From NCBI GenBank assembly GCA_951394405.1, contig OX596339.1, positions 1,488,001-1,552,000 on the forward strand: a DNA stretch of 64,000 nucleotides, written 5' to 3'. The notes under the pieces were generated by a model. The model was not told the origin of the DNA, did no database searches, and saw only the letters and a program-made list of their open reading frames with translations. Position numbers and translations under genes: made by a program. This document shows, in pieces, positions 11,892 through 23,511 of the stretch. Positions within the stretch are counted from its first letter, which is position 1. Each line of letters begins with the position of its first letter. This DNA is from Coprinellus micaceus (taxonomy: Eukaryota > Basidiomycota > Agaricomycetes > Agaricales > Psathyrellaceae).

Positions 11892-14800
11892 CTAAATATA
11901 CACGACAAAAGTCCCAAGTACTGGCCGATGGTCACTCCTTCCTTCCAACCTCCTCATCTGCCGATCATCCAGGGTATTGTAATCCAGACAAACAACGTCT
12001 CCCCTCCGGTGAACGATCGCCGGCGTTACCACTGGGGTCACCTGTTCCTCCACAGCCGCGTCAGAATGGCTGTGGGGCGATAAGAAGTTCGGGAGGAACC
12101 TCCACCGTGACGATGTCCCTGGGTTTTCCCCGTTCGCATTGCTACCGCCAGAGAGGGGACTCATGAGAACACCAAGCCCCGTTGGGCGCCGTGGTCGCTC
12201 AACGGGAGCGGTAGGCGGGGGCGAGACGACGCTTCGCCATTGGAAAAAGCCTCCCTGAACCACTCCTGCGCTTGAGGCGTTCTGAGGAGCGGCGTTGGAA
12301 GGCCCGTCCACTTTCTCATCGGTCGAGGTGAACATCGCCTGGGAGAGCGGGGGAGCAGTCTTCAATGGGGGTAGGAACTCGGTAGGGCCCCCCTCTGTCG
12401 ACTTTCTTCGCGCGGGGGCAGCCAGTGGGGGAGGGCGAGAAGCTCTGGCGGACTTGGTTCTGAGCCGCCCAAAGATCCCAGTGCTTTTGGGTGGCGGCGG
12501 GCTCAGAAGCTGTTTGTGCGTTTCGTCTGGGTTGGGCGATGCCGAGGGCTCTACCGTTGTCTTCCATAGGATACGATCGCACCTGAGAGGTCGCCGCAAC
12601 CAGTCAGCGTTCAAGCAAAATCTCGAAAATAGATCGAGTATAGTGAACGTACCAGCTTGGTACACGCTTCTTGTTAGACGTGTCGTAAACCCCTTTCCCG
12701 ACGTCGAAGTTATCCTGACTCCCCGAACCCACCCCAGAATTGACACTGTCAACCCGTACCTTGGGAGGTAGCGGGAGCGGCGCTGAAACACCCGAATCTA
12801 GGAGAAGCTGTGTAGCGGGTGGTGTTGGGGGCACGATGACTGCGTGGTCGATCATCTTCGGAGTTGGGGGGAAGGCCGTATTTGAAGGGCTAACAGGCAC
12901 TGCAGGCACTGTGAAGTAAGTGCCCCCGTTCTCCCCTGCAGTCCCTGTCCCTGCGGTCTTCCGACTAGTTTTCGATGGAGATGACATGGCAGAAAATGGG
13001 GATTTGAGAGAAAGCAGCCGGATTTTTGCCTTATGTGCGGAGACGACGTGCGATAGCGAGAGCTTGCTCGAGGAAGAGGGAACGGCAGGCGTGGCGGGTG
13101 AAGCGTACCCAGCGGTGTTGGTGAGGTCAAGGTCAGTGACACGGGAAAATGAGGTGGACACAGACGATATTGACCCCGCTTCTGCGTCTGGGTCATCGTC
13201 GTCAAAGTCGTTCTCCCCACCACGTTTCTGGCGTTTCAGTGTCCGCAGTACGTCGTATTTGAAGGTGGGGGCGAAGTTGATAGGGGCCTCGTTGAAGCCG
13301 TTGAATTCCTGGGACCCATCTTTCATCGCCTTGAGGAGTTGGTCGAAAGTAAGAGCTTGGGCATAGTCTAGAACGGGGGTAAGGGATGGCGTTTACTAGG
13401 GTCATCAGTGACATACCTTGGCGAGAAATGAGCCAATCTGCATGCAACCGTGTAATGTCCAAGCGAAAGTTGAGGTCACCACACAAAAATGTGAAGTCGA
13501 ACCTATCGCTAAGGTCTGGAACGCATTTCAGTTTACCGAAAGTTTCACCCAACTACAAGGGACGTACCATCCAGCTTCTTCCTGGGATCATTTTTGGGGA
13601 GAAAATCGTCCACTTCCAGTTCAGACTGCAGGATGAACCTTTAGCGTGTTTTACCTGCCAATGCAACGACACATGACATACTTTAATCTTGGCCAGGTTT
13701 GCTAGTCGGTGGTGCATTTTGCCTTCGTGAGCTATGGTGACAGGTTTGATATAAACTTCGACAGTTCAATAAGAGGGAACCTAACTCACCAGCAAGATGG
13801 CAGTTGAGAAAGAGTAGTGTCGTTCCGTCAAGGTTTACTGAAATCCCGACACCGCCCTTGTTGCCAACTCGCCCACCAACAAGTCCAGCAGTGACGGCAG
13901 ACTTGGAAGTTCCTGAATGGCGTGTTAGGCTAGAAATCGACGAGGTATACGCAACACGTACCCTTGATCAACGGCTTGAGGTCCCTGTGCACGTAAATAG
14001 CAAGGTATATGCCCATCAACCTCTCCTTCACAAGGAACTGGTATGGGCCCTTCTTGGGCTCCTTGATAGAAGGTGCTCTCTTCAAAGCCAACCTCGGGGT
14101 GCCTGGGACAGCGCCGGTCACAACGTTGCCCACCACCTCCACGATCTTGGGCGTCTTGGGGCCCCTGGGCAGCTCAAATATACCCCCGTTGCACAGCCAA
14201 TCCTCTACGACAGACGACCACCCAGCCAGAGGAGGATTGGGGATGGCAATTTGAAGGGATTCGGGGGAGGGCGTTCGTGGAGGTTCGTCTGCACCCGAAG
14301 TCACCGAGTGTCTGGTCGTGATAGTTGGTTTGTGGAGGTAGGCAGAATCTGGACTTCGATTCCCGTCTTTCGACCGTGTGTCGGAGTCCTTCTCGAAAGA
14401 TGGGCCTCTCCCGTTCTCATCCCGCTCCTTGTCCTTGTCTTTTTCCCTCAGCTTGAAACCTGCACCAACAGCCATAGGAAGTCTTGATACGGAGGGGCAT
14501 TCTTGGCCAGCCCTAACACACAATCAATACAAGTGACAGAGGAGTATAAACGACGTACACCACAACGAAATGATATGGGTGGTCCGGGTCTTCAGGGAGA
14601 TTGGGGAACGCTCCTGGCAGATGTGAAGGGTCAGGGTTGTATGGGAGCACTTTGCCTAGCAGCTCTTCCAATTCTCCCTAAGTTAAAATTAGCTGTGTTT
14701 TAGCTTGGACCTGACGATCCGCACCTTGGGTAATGAATCGTGCATGTTCCAGGTAATCATGCGAATCTTCAGTCCCTTCACGTTCGTCTGCGGTGCATTT

Positions 14801-15232
14801 GATGGCTCCGCGCCTTCGGAAGTCATGACCTTGGTCAACAAGCTGCCTTCTCGAGTAGTTCGGCGGCTCAGCGGCGACTTATCCCAACGGATTGAAGGCA
14901 ACGAGGCGCTGCGCGGTGACCGAATCTTCCGCAGGGGCACCGCCGATTCAGGCGCAGGTGTTTCGCTCGACGCGGTGAAGTAGGCGGTACCGGCAGGGGT
15001 GGGCAGGAGGTTGTGCAGGCGCCTCAGCATCCCGTATTCTGGAAACATTGAGTGGAATGACAGGAGGGATGCGAATGTACATACCATGCTTCACCTTCGT
15101 ACCCTCTGACTGTTCCGCCTGAACGACTACGTGCTGGTTGTTCTCCTCGAGAACCAGAGCTGGAGGTCGGCGTTGAGCCTTGGGTATTGATAACGCCGTG
15201 TCATCTCTGGACTTTGACTTTGAGGTATCCAT
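11892..15232 (-). CDS. inositol polyphosphate 5-phosphatase
   Basis: Ten exons, read on the minus strand: 15232-15085, 15038-14725, 14677-14559, 14512-13962, 13912-13790, 13731-13682, 13625-13568, 13515-13417, 13367-12653 and 12582-11892, giving 955 aa in frame throughout. The IPPc domain carries the family's signature elements in order: ITWNMHD, VVVAGQECPS, RVGNKGGVGIS, FLNCHLAAHEGK, FLCGDLNFRLD, PSWCDRILW and SDHRPV. It should remove the 5-phosphate from phosphoinositides or soluble inositol phosphates, using Mg2+ and an endonuclease-like fold. Ser/Pro-rich insertions interrupt the domain, and there is no Sac1 domain, so it is not a full synaptojanin. The start is the first true ATG (MDTSKSKSR). 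It shares a 536-bp promoter region with the divergent Saf4-like gene. Confidence 0.92.
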
Positions 15233-15768
15233 GGGGTGCAGTGACCGGATATGAACCTGAGGCAACGTGGAATGCGAAATGGTTCTTCTAGGGTTTGTGA
15301 ATGTTTTGAAGTCCTGTCGTCCAGATATTAAGTGGGTATCGTAGATGCTGGATATTAGGGTCGTGTAGGGTGTTCAACGGCCTGCGTGAGTAGAGTATGG
15401 GTTACTGAAGCCGAGCAGGTCCAGGGTGAATCTTCGAGATTCAAAGGAACTTCAGCTGTCCTCGACGTCCAGAAAGGTATTGCTGCTCATAGATGAGCGA
15501 GGAAGGTGATGGTCGGGAGCAAGCTGCGTTGATGGTGATCGCTGCCAATTGCCGCTCGTCGCTGCGTCGGTCGTTGTGGGCGGTCAGTGCGGCGCCGTAC
15601 TCAATCGAATGCCCTAGCAATCTGGTCTGAGAACGAAGTCTGCCGTTGACGGTCAAGAATATGAATTCGCGCAGTCGTAGTGCTTCGCGTAATAAAGCCT
15701 CGAAATGCTGTGAAGCTTGAGCATCCTCGGTGACCTTCCTTGCACCCTGACCACCATCACATATCACC
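15233..15768. other. divergent promoter region
   Basis: 536 bp lie between the start codons of the 5-phosphatase (-) and the Saf4-like gene (+). No further gene is supported. A long minus-strand frame at 15441-15785 overlaps the Saf4 start and has no recognisable content. Confidence 0.6.
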
Positions 15769-17098
15769 ATGCAAGGGTTCAACAAGTACGTATTGCGAAA
15801 AAATTGTCCTGGTTATATACTGAAATGGTCTACAGATACTACCCACCCGACTGGGAACCGTCGAAGGGTGGCCTGAACAAGTACCATGGTACCAGTCCTC
15901 GATATTGACCGGGTTCCCCAGCCCTGATTTGAGATGCTACAGGGAAACATGCACTCGGAGACAGGGCTCGCAAAATTGACAAGGGGATTCTCATAGTTCG
16001 ATTCGAACTTCCGTTCAACATCTGGTGGTGCGTTCACCCGCTCAATCCGTTCTCCTCGTCCCCCAAATAACCGGCGCTCCCTCCCATCTAATCATCGACA
16101 GCGGAACATGCGACAACCATATTGGCATGGGGGTCCGTTACAACGCAGAGAAGAAGAAGATCGGGAGCTACTTCTCAACCCCCATCTACTCTTTCCGATG
16201 TAAATGCCATCTCTGCGACGGGTGGTTCGAGATCGAAACCGATCCCAAGGTGCGACCGTATTTCATCCATTGGGCTTGTATCTTAAGCTTCTAACTCGCA
16301 ATGCGAACGCTTTCTAGAACACCCGTTATGTCGTCACCTCCGGTGCCCGACGACAAGAACAGGATTGGAACCCAGAAGAAAACGGAGGCTTCGCCGTACA
16401 TGGCCAGTCGCTCTCCCGCTCCCCTCAGCCTCTCACTTCGTTACTGATGACCGTGACCTCATACCCATACCATTTACTCTACAGATACCGACAAAGAAAG
16501 TGGTTCAGGTCCACCCATCGACCCTTTGGCTGCTCTCGAAAAAACGACAGAAGCCGACAGACTTTTGAACCAAGTCGCGAAGCCCCGGATTGAAGCTCTC
16601 CAGTCCGTCTCAGAGCACTACAACGCCGACCCATACGCCATGTCCTCTCGTATCCGAAAGCGCTTTCGCGAAGACAAAAAAGTCGAGCAAAAAAAACGCG
16701 CAGCAGACGACAACGTCAAGTCGAAGTATGGTCTGCCCAGCACCCTATCATTGGTCGAAGATGACGATGAGGCGAGACAAGAAGCCAAGTCCGAATGGGA
16801 TCGCGCTCGTTTAGCTCAGTCGTCGCGCGAGAGTGCAAAACGTCGCAAAATATCGTCCGAAATCATTCCTATCCCTGGCTCTTCATCTGCCTTATCTTCC
16901 ACGTTTTCCTCTTCCCGCGACATCCCGCCACACAGAGCAGGACCCTCATCTAAGCCAGGGTCGAATTCGAACCCCGTCGCCTCGTTGCGAGCTCGAATCC
17001 TGCAGAACACGGCTGCGAAGCGGTCATCGGTGTTTGGCTCCATATCATCTGGATCGACGGGCCCTCAGATAGGCGAACTTCCGTTGCTACCATCCTAA
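15769..17098 (+). CDS. splicing factor, CWC16/CCDC130 (Saf4) family
   Basis: Six exons: 15769-15785, 15836-15888, 15943-16027, 16102-16249, 16318-16402 and 16485-17098, giving 333 aa. The N-terminus MQGFNKYYPPDWEPSKGG, then KYHGKHALGDRARK, is the CCDC130/Saf4 signature rather than Yju2. The Cys pairs of the zinc site are present (WCGTC and CKCHLC), with the family core HIGMGVRYNAEKKKIGSY between them. The C-terminus is charged and then Ser-rich. Members act in the nucleus with the spliceosome around the first catalytic step. The first exon is only 17 nt. The fifth intron (16403-16484) must begin with GC rather than GT to keep the frame and the conserved ENGGFAVHDTD junction. Apart from that junction the model is secure. 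Confidence 0.9.
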
Positions 17099-17572
17099 TC
17101 GATCCACTTCTTTACTCATTCCCATTGTACAGTAGCGCACGGCCGACTCCTTGATTCACACAGCAGAAGCCAACCTGGATACCCTGAAATAACGATCGTC
17201 AATTTTCGCCGAGCTGAACCTCACCCCGTCTTACACCCCTTGTGGGCACTATTCGCCCCTGCTCGGATTACCTTTCGACACAATCTAACTGGGCAGCGTA
17301 TTCGGGTCCTCATATGGCAGAATGAGGCCCCAAACTGTCGCCGGGCGCTTGTCATGGTCCCGCAGGAGAGCGTGTCTATAACTCTATTGGCGGCGACCGA
17401 CGAAGGGCATTGAGTGACCGAAGTAGTATGTATGAAATTAACCTGCTGTTCTCACCCTAGGGTGTGACACCCTTGCGATCCGTTTAAAAGCGAACGTTTT
17501 TGGGCTCTGGGTAACCCAGCACCTTGACTGGTACTTTCACCCATCCTTCCCCTCTGCCCCTCGCTACACACC
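17099..17572. other. intergenic, catalase promoter
   Basis: No gene is seen. TTTAAAA at about 17483 lies 90 bp before the catalase ATG and could serve as a TATA element. Nothing else stands out. Confidence 0.5.
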
Positions 17573-19959
17573 ATGCTCAGGTCCGCCATTGTGTGCGGTG
17601 TCCTCGTCAACGCCCTCATCGCATCTGCGGCATGTCCCTTCATGGACGGAGGGGCCTCCAACCTCGCGAAGAGGGCTGAAGGGTCAGGCAAATTACCTGG
17701 CGATGACGGCTTCCTCGACGAGTTCGTCGTTGACGACAAGGACGTCTACACCACCACCGACTTTGGCACTCCCGTCAGCGACCGCACATCCCTCAAGGCT
17801 GGTCAACGCGGACCCACCCTTCTCGAGGACTTCGTCTACAGGACCAAGCTCCTCCGCTTTGACAGGGAGCGCATCCCCGAACGCGTCGGTCAGTGTCATT
17901 ACTGTGCCTTCATTTCATGAGCTAGTTTGACTGACGTCGAATGGTCAGTTCATGCTCGTGGCGCTGGTGCTCACGGTTATTTCGAGTCCTATGCTGACTG
18001 GTCTAACGTCACCGCGGCGAGCTTCTTGGGCAAGGCTGGGAAGCAAACCCCTGTCTTCCTTCGTTTCTCAACCGTCGCGGGCTCGCGGGGATCCCCTGAC
18101 CTCGCTCGGGATGTCCACGGGTTCGCTCTTCGCTTCTATACCGACGAGGGAAACTATGGTGAGTGGTCTGCGGCACGACTGTATAGGAGAACCCTGTTAA
18201 TTTCGGATCGGCGCTTAGATATCGTTGGGAACAGCATCCCTGTCTTCTTCATACAGGATGCCATGCAATTCCCTGACCTTGTTCACGCCGTCAAACCCCA
18301 ACCCGATAGAGAGATGCCCCAAGCGGCCACCGCTCATGACACTGTATGCGATCTCTCGTCTGTCCCGTGTACACAAACTAACATGCAATCCCATAGGCAT
18401 GGGACTTCTTCTCGCAAACCCCTTCGACCATGCATACCCTCCTCTGGGCGCTCTCCGGTCATGGTATCCCTCGTTCCTTCCGGCACATGGACGGCTTCGG
18501 TGTCCACACCTTCCGTTTCGTCAACGACGAAGGCAAGTCGAAGCTGATCAAGTACCACTTCACCAACAAGCAGGGAACGGCCTCCCTTGTCTGGCCCGAG
18601 GCTCAGGCTCTCAACGGAAAGAATGCCGATTCCCATCGCGAGGACCTCTGGAACGCCATCGCGACCGGCAACTACCCTGAGTGGGAGGTGGGCGTCCAGA
18701 TCATGGACGAAGAGGATGTCACTCGCTTTGGCTTTGATCTCCTGGACCCTACCAAGCTCGTGCCCGTCGAATACGTCCCCATCACCCCGATCGGAAAGTT
18801 TGTCCTTAATCGCAACGTTCGCAACTACTTTGCTGAGACTGAACAGTCGATGGTGAGTCTCAATAACTGTTTATCAGTGACTTGAAACTTAAATTAGCAT
18901 TAGTTCTGCCCTGGTCATGTCGTCCGCGGGATTGACTTCACCGACGACCCTCTCCTCCAGGGCCGCCTCTTCTCCTATGTCGACACTCACCTTCATCGCA
19001 ACCTTGGGTCTCCCAACTTCGAGCAGATTCCCATCAATCGCCCTCACGTCCCCGTCCACAACAATGCCCGAGACGGTGCTGGCCAGCATATGATCCACAC
19101 CAACGTCTATGCCTACAGTGAGAACACTCTCAACGGTGGTGCCCCCTTCGCCGCCAACCAGACTTACGGTAACGGCTTCTTCACCGCTCCCGCTCGTCGA
19201 ATCCCCGACGCTGCGCACCTTCGGGAGGTCTCCCCAACTTTCATGGACTTTTGGACCCAACCCCGTCTCTTCTGGAACTCCCTCCCTAAAGAAGAACAGC
19301 AAATGGTCGTCAATGCTGCCCGCTTCGAGCTCTCCAACATCCAGTCCACTAAGGTTAAGCAAAACGTCCTCGTTCAGTTTAACCGTATCTCCAACGAGCT
19401 CGCAAACCGGGTCGCTGTAGCCCTTGGTCTCCCCCAGCTCGGACCCGACCCCAAGTACTACCACAACAACAAGACCGCTGGCATTTCCACTTTCGGCCGG
19501 GGCCCTCTTCCCTCCGTCATTGGCTTCAAGGTTGGCATCATGGCCACCACCAAGGACCCCAAATCCCTCTCCCAAGCCAAGCAGATCTCCGACGCTCTCA
19601 CCGCCAAGGGCCTCAAGGCCGTCATCATCGCGGAGACCTTGTCTGACGGCGTTGGTGCCACCTACTCCGGCGCTGATGCTGTCTTGTTTGACGCTGTCGT
19701 TGTCGCCGACAACACCAAGGAGGTCTTCACCAAGGGTTCTTCGCTGTACCCCACTGGCCGCCCTGCGCAGATCCTCCGTGATGCCTTCAACTATGGCAAG
19801 CCCGTTGGTGCTGTAGGCGATGGCAAGTCTGGCTTCGACTCTGTCAAGCCGAACCAGTCTGGTGTCTACTTCACGGACAACGCCAACGACTTGGCGAACA
19901 AAATCGAGGGCGGGTTGAAGACTTTCAAGTTTACTGACCGTTTCCCCCTTGACGATTAA
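17573..19959 (+). CDS. secreted large-subunit catalase
   Basis: Five exons: 17573-17888, 17949-18158, 18219-18343, 18397-18852 and 18904-19959, giving 720 aa, the size of large (clade 2) catalases. A signal peptide ([19 protein letters not shown]) is followed by a dibasic KR site at about residue 33, which suits Kex2-type processing. The heme catalytic His is in [15 protein letters not shown]. The catalytic Asn is the first N of [11 protein letters not shown]; the next residue, usually Asn, is Ser here. The proximal heme Tyr is in [15 protein letters not shown]. The C-terminal part, from about 560 ([18 protein letters not shown]), is the flavodoxin-like domain typical of large catalases. It breaks down hydrogen peroxide, probably in the wall or medium. 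Confidence 0.95.
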
Positions 19960-20446
19960 ATTCCCCCTTAATATGCTCTATTCGATGGGCGGTTTCTCAC
20001 CACTTTTCCGAGACTCGCATACCCTGAACCCCGTTACACTAGATAGAGACTCCATGCCTGCCCACGCTATGCTTTTGCGGACCGCTTAATGACTTGGGGT
20101 GTACTGACCACAACTTCAACTTCACCATGCTCAATAATTCATTTCGTTCAATCTCTGATCAGATCGAAGCACTTTGGACGCCCGAGCGAATCGATTGGGA
20201 TGGCTTGCATCCTAAACCCATCTATGATCTACTTGCGACGTGCGTGAGGGGAGGGGCTCAAAATCGGGTGGAATCCGAACAACGACGAAAAGAATTGCTC
20301 TGCTTCAGGACTGAACCAGCGATGTAGGGCCTAATAGCAGGTGATGACCGGCATGTGATTACCGTGTTGCCGGCACGCATTATGGACTGGGGAGTCCCCG
20401 CACTCCTTTGGTCTCTCCCCTCACCTCGTCCCTCCACTATCCTCCC
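19960..20446. other. intergenic
   Basis: Nothing coding is supported. This is the 3' flank of the catalase and the promoter of the next gene. Confidence 0.5.
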
Positions 20447-21908
20447 ATGCCGACAGCGACTAACACATTGACATCGTACACCGACTCACGGAAGTTGGGC
20501 GTGAAAATCTCAGCGACACCCTCAACTGCATCAACAATGGACAGTGCCTCGTCTTCAGCGTCCGTGGCACCCTTGAGGTCGTTGTACAATCGCGCTGCTA
20601 GGGCGTTCCTCCACCGCGACATACGACTCACCCACTCGCTCATTGAATCTGCATTTCATATGCTAAAACCTCCTGTCCTTGTGCACGACCAACTGCAAGA
20701 GCAAAGGCGGAAATGGGACATCCTCCGGATCACACTGGAAACAACGATCTACGCGGACCCCCCAGCTATGGATTCCTTGCCGGAATCTCTGCAACCAACT
20801 CTCACACAATCGTCTCAAACGCTAATGACCTCGATATACTCTCGGTCGGTCGCCTTCTTCACCCCGTCGGGCATGGGGTCCGCGCCCAACGCTGCGCGGT
20901 TGCCCCCAGCAGTCTTGATCACGCTCCTATACTCCAGTCTCAAGCTGGACTGCCCAGAACTCGGCCGGAGGATGGCGGAAGAATGGATATCTCGGCGGGA
21001 AACTCCCATAGACGACAATTTGGAGGTGGAGGAAGGCGGGTATGACAAGGTGCTCGAGATATACTGCCTTCTCGTACTGCCCAAATTAGAGCAATGGGAC
21101 TACGCCAAAGAGTTCTTGCAGTTTGAAAGCGAACTTTCAGAACCAAGGAGGGAGGTGAGTCATTTCCCCAGCGTTTTTCTTTGCGTGCTGTCGCTCACTC
21201 CGCTGCTAGTTCTTGAAATCGCGATTAAACGCCCAGCATGCGGAAGCCTTGGCTTCTCGAAAACCTACATCCTCGTCACCTTCTCCCTCGTCTTCTCGCG
21301 CTCCAACTCCGCGCTCGCATTCTCCCGCACCATCCGCTTCATCCTCTTCTTCATTATCGACAACCTCCACACACACGATCGTTCCTTCTACTCCACGAGG
21401 GCTATCAAAGTTGACACAATCCACTGTGGTCCATTCATCCAGCTCCTCGGAGTCCTCCCTCGAAACAGCCACTCCTCGTGGTAAACTGAGACCACCGAAT
21501 GGAAACGCCCGCCCGCGCACTCCCAGCTCTTCAACAAGCTCGGCAGCATCCTCTTCTTCACCCCGAACCGACATCAGGACAACCCCTGCTACTTCCCAGG
21601 CGCCCACCATCCTCTCCCTCGTCAAGGCATCCCTCGCACCTCACCTCACAACCTCCAAAATCACAACGTTCGTCATTCTCTTTGTCCTTTTCCCTCTGAT
21701 TTCGTGGGTCCTTCGTGTGCGACACAGGCGACGGAAACTGCTGAAGGGGACTGGAACCCCTTTGTTAGGCGCTGGTGCTTCGACCAACGCCGACCTCGTT
21801 CGAAAGAGGCTCGGGGGCTCAGATTCAAGTCTCATTACGAGGCTGTGGAAGGATACTTTCAGAGTTGTCACGGATACGGTGATGATGGGGGGGAAGGGGT
21901 TGGTATAA
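20447..21908 (+). CDS. tail-anchored membrane protein, possibly Pex26-like
   Basis: Two exons, 20447-21154 and 21210-21908, giving 468 aa. I do not recognise the family with certainty. The N-terminal half is predicted helical with many Leu and Trp (LYNRAARAFLHRDIRLTHSL, EIYCLLVLPKLEQWDYAKEF), resembling a TPR-like scaffold. A long Ser/Thr/Pro linker follows. One hydrophobic segment at about residues 386-403 (TTFVILFVLFPLISWVL) is flanked by basic residues (RVRHRRRK) and leaves a tail of about 65 aa. A soluble helical domain plus a C-terminal anchor is the plan of the peroxisomal AAA-ATPase receptors Pex26/Pex15, and of some ER proteins. The Pex26 idea is inference only. The start is the first ATG in frame; a later one (MDSASS) could also serve. 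Confidence 0.75.
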
Positions 21909-22430
21909 ATATTTTGGGTTCGACTGTATGTGGGTGGGTTTGGATTACATGTATACCTCGTTGCCCTTAATATCGTTGCCAGTCTATCCGAACGTGCCGG
22001 TTGGACAGGGTGGTTAGCGTGCCTTGTAGACAGAAGCCTGGGCAGTTCTCATCGACCATCTTGACATGAAGGTGGGCCTGCGCCCCGCATTCAAAGGCGC
22101 CGAGAGTCGGAAAAATATTGCCCGAATCATTCCAGATAAAAGAGAAAAGACGAGAGCTTACAGCACCCTGCTTGAGGGCCCCAGGAACGTCCTAATGTAG
22201 GCACTGTGTGTGCTGTGTGTGCAGCCGCCCAAGTGCCAACTTTGCACCAAGTCCAGCCGTGAGAACATTGTTGCTCCCTGTACAAATACCCCACCGATGC
22301 GTATAAATTCCCTTTCACACCCATACCCCCGTTTCCCCCATTCTCCACTCCAACGTGGCTTGTTCTTGCAGTAGCCCCCTCGCCCTGGACGTACGGTCGC
22401 GCCGAAGCCCTCCTAGCGGTGATAGAGCCC

Positions 22431-22860
22431 ATGTTCAAATCTCTGCCATTCGCCGCCTCTCCCCGCCTGCGGTCGATGGGCGGTTGTGTGGCTTGGGTGG
22501 GTGAAGTCCCCCAGGTAAGCCACCTCATAGGTCCACGTCTATAGACATAGTACATTTCCTAAATTCCAGTTTTTTTCCCTACAGCGTCTGGTAGCGCTTC
22601 AGTACAGCCCCCTCGTGACGAGGAATTGTTGGGCGCTTAATGCGGCTTTCATATTCGGGCCTCCCTCAAGACTCAAGTCACGCGCGGGCCGGCCCTCAAA
22701 CGAACCTGTAAGAGGTGAACGCTGTTGTATCGCCCCTCGAGTGGGACATAACCATCGTCTATCGATCTGTCCAGGTCGAGTTCGGTGGTTGCTTTGTATT
22801 CTTTTGTTCTCTGGTGCACAGCAACTGGGCGTAGGGCCAAGTCACTTGAAACATCCCTAG
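22431..22860 (+). CDS. possible small two-exon gene, function unknown
   Basis: Exons 22431-22514 and 22585-22860 would encode 119 aa starting MFKSLPFAASPRLRS. Support is structural only. TATAAA lies 124 bp upstream, the donor is CAG then GTAAGC, a branch-like CCTAAAT is present, and a pyrimidine-rich tract leads to the acceptor CTACAG, with the frame kept. The residue composition, with many Arg, Cys and Trp in the second exon, looks like chance translation. It may be a non-coding transcript or nothing. Confidence 0.2.
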
Positions 22861-23385
22861 TCAAACACTAGTGCTTCTTACCTCTCTGAAGTATGCAGAT
22901 GCCTCGTGTTCTTTTGTCTGACTGAACAGCAGCTGGAGAAGGATCCGACCGTGGGCGTGTGGAGGAATGGAGGAAGTCCAGCCAACTTGAGTGTGTCCGC
23001 CCCGTCCCACCGCCTCCTCCCGACTCCTGTACCGTTTCCCCTCCTGATTCAGGCCCTATACTCCTCGTCATGGGTTTCTATGTGTCCGCATGATGCTCGC
23101 CTACCCTCTCATCAACCAGCAGCTACCTTCAACCACGCAGCAGATCCTCGAAAGTAACTGAGACTTCTATGGAGGCTTTCTACGCTGTAGGCGCACGGAC
23201 TGGGGCTGTTCCTTCACCTCCATTCGTTTCTACGCAACTTTCACTCCGGTTCTTCTTCATATGCGCCCTACAGTGGACTGTCGGTGCGCGAATGGACTCT
23301 CCCGCCCCCACAGTAGCGCCTCGTGAGGGGGATATGTTATGGAAAGGAGCTGGTGCAGTGAAATCGTCGCCTACAGGTTTTTGGG

Positions 23386-23393
23386 CATAAAAG
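23386..23393 (+). promoter_or_regulatory. TATA-like element before the DnaJ-CTD gene
   Basis: CATAAAAG lies 119 bp upstream of the proposed ATG at 23512. The spacing resembles that of the TATA boxes of the two secreted-protein paralogues later in the window. Confidence 0.4.
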
Positions 23394-23511
23394 GTGGCTG
23401 GGACGCAGGCGTTTCTGTATCTACAGAACTCCATCCTTCCCATAACTGCTCAGCTACTTGCTTTTCCAATTCTCCTCTCCCATATTCCCTGTCCACGAAC
23501 CGCTACGCCCC

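Larger units (their letters stand above)
21909..23511. other. intergenic with a weak gene candidate
   Basis: No gene with recognisable homology. A TATA-like element at 22302-22307 precedes a possible two-exon small frame (separate entry). A TATA-like CATAAAAG at 23386-23393 belongs to the next gene. Confidence 0.5.

Noticed and set aside
15441..15785. Minus-strand 114-codon frame between two genes
   Set aside because: It overlaps the first exon of the Saf4-like gene, lacks motifs and lies in a promoter.
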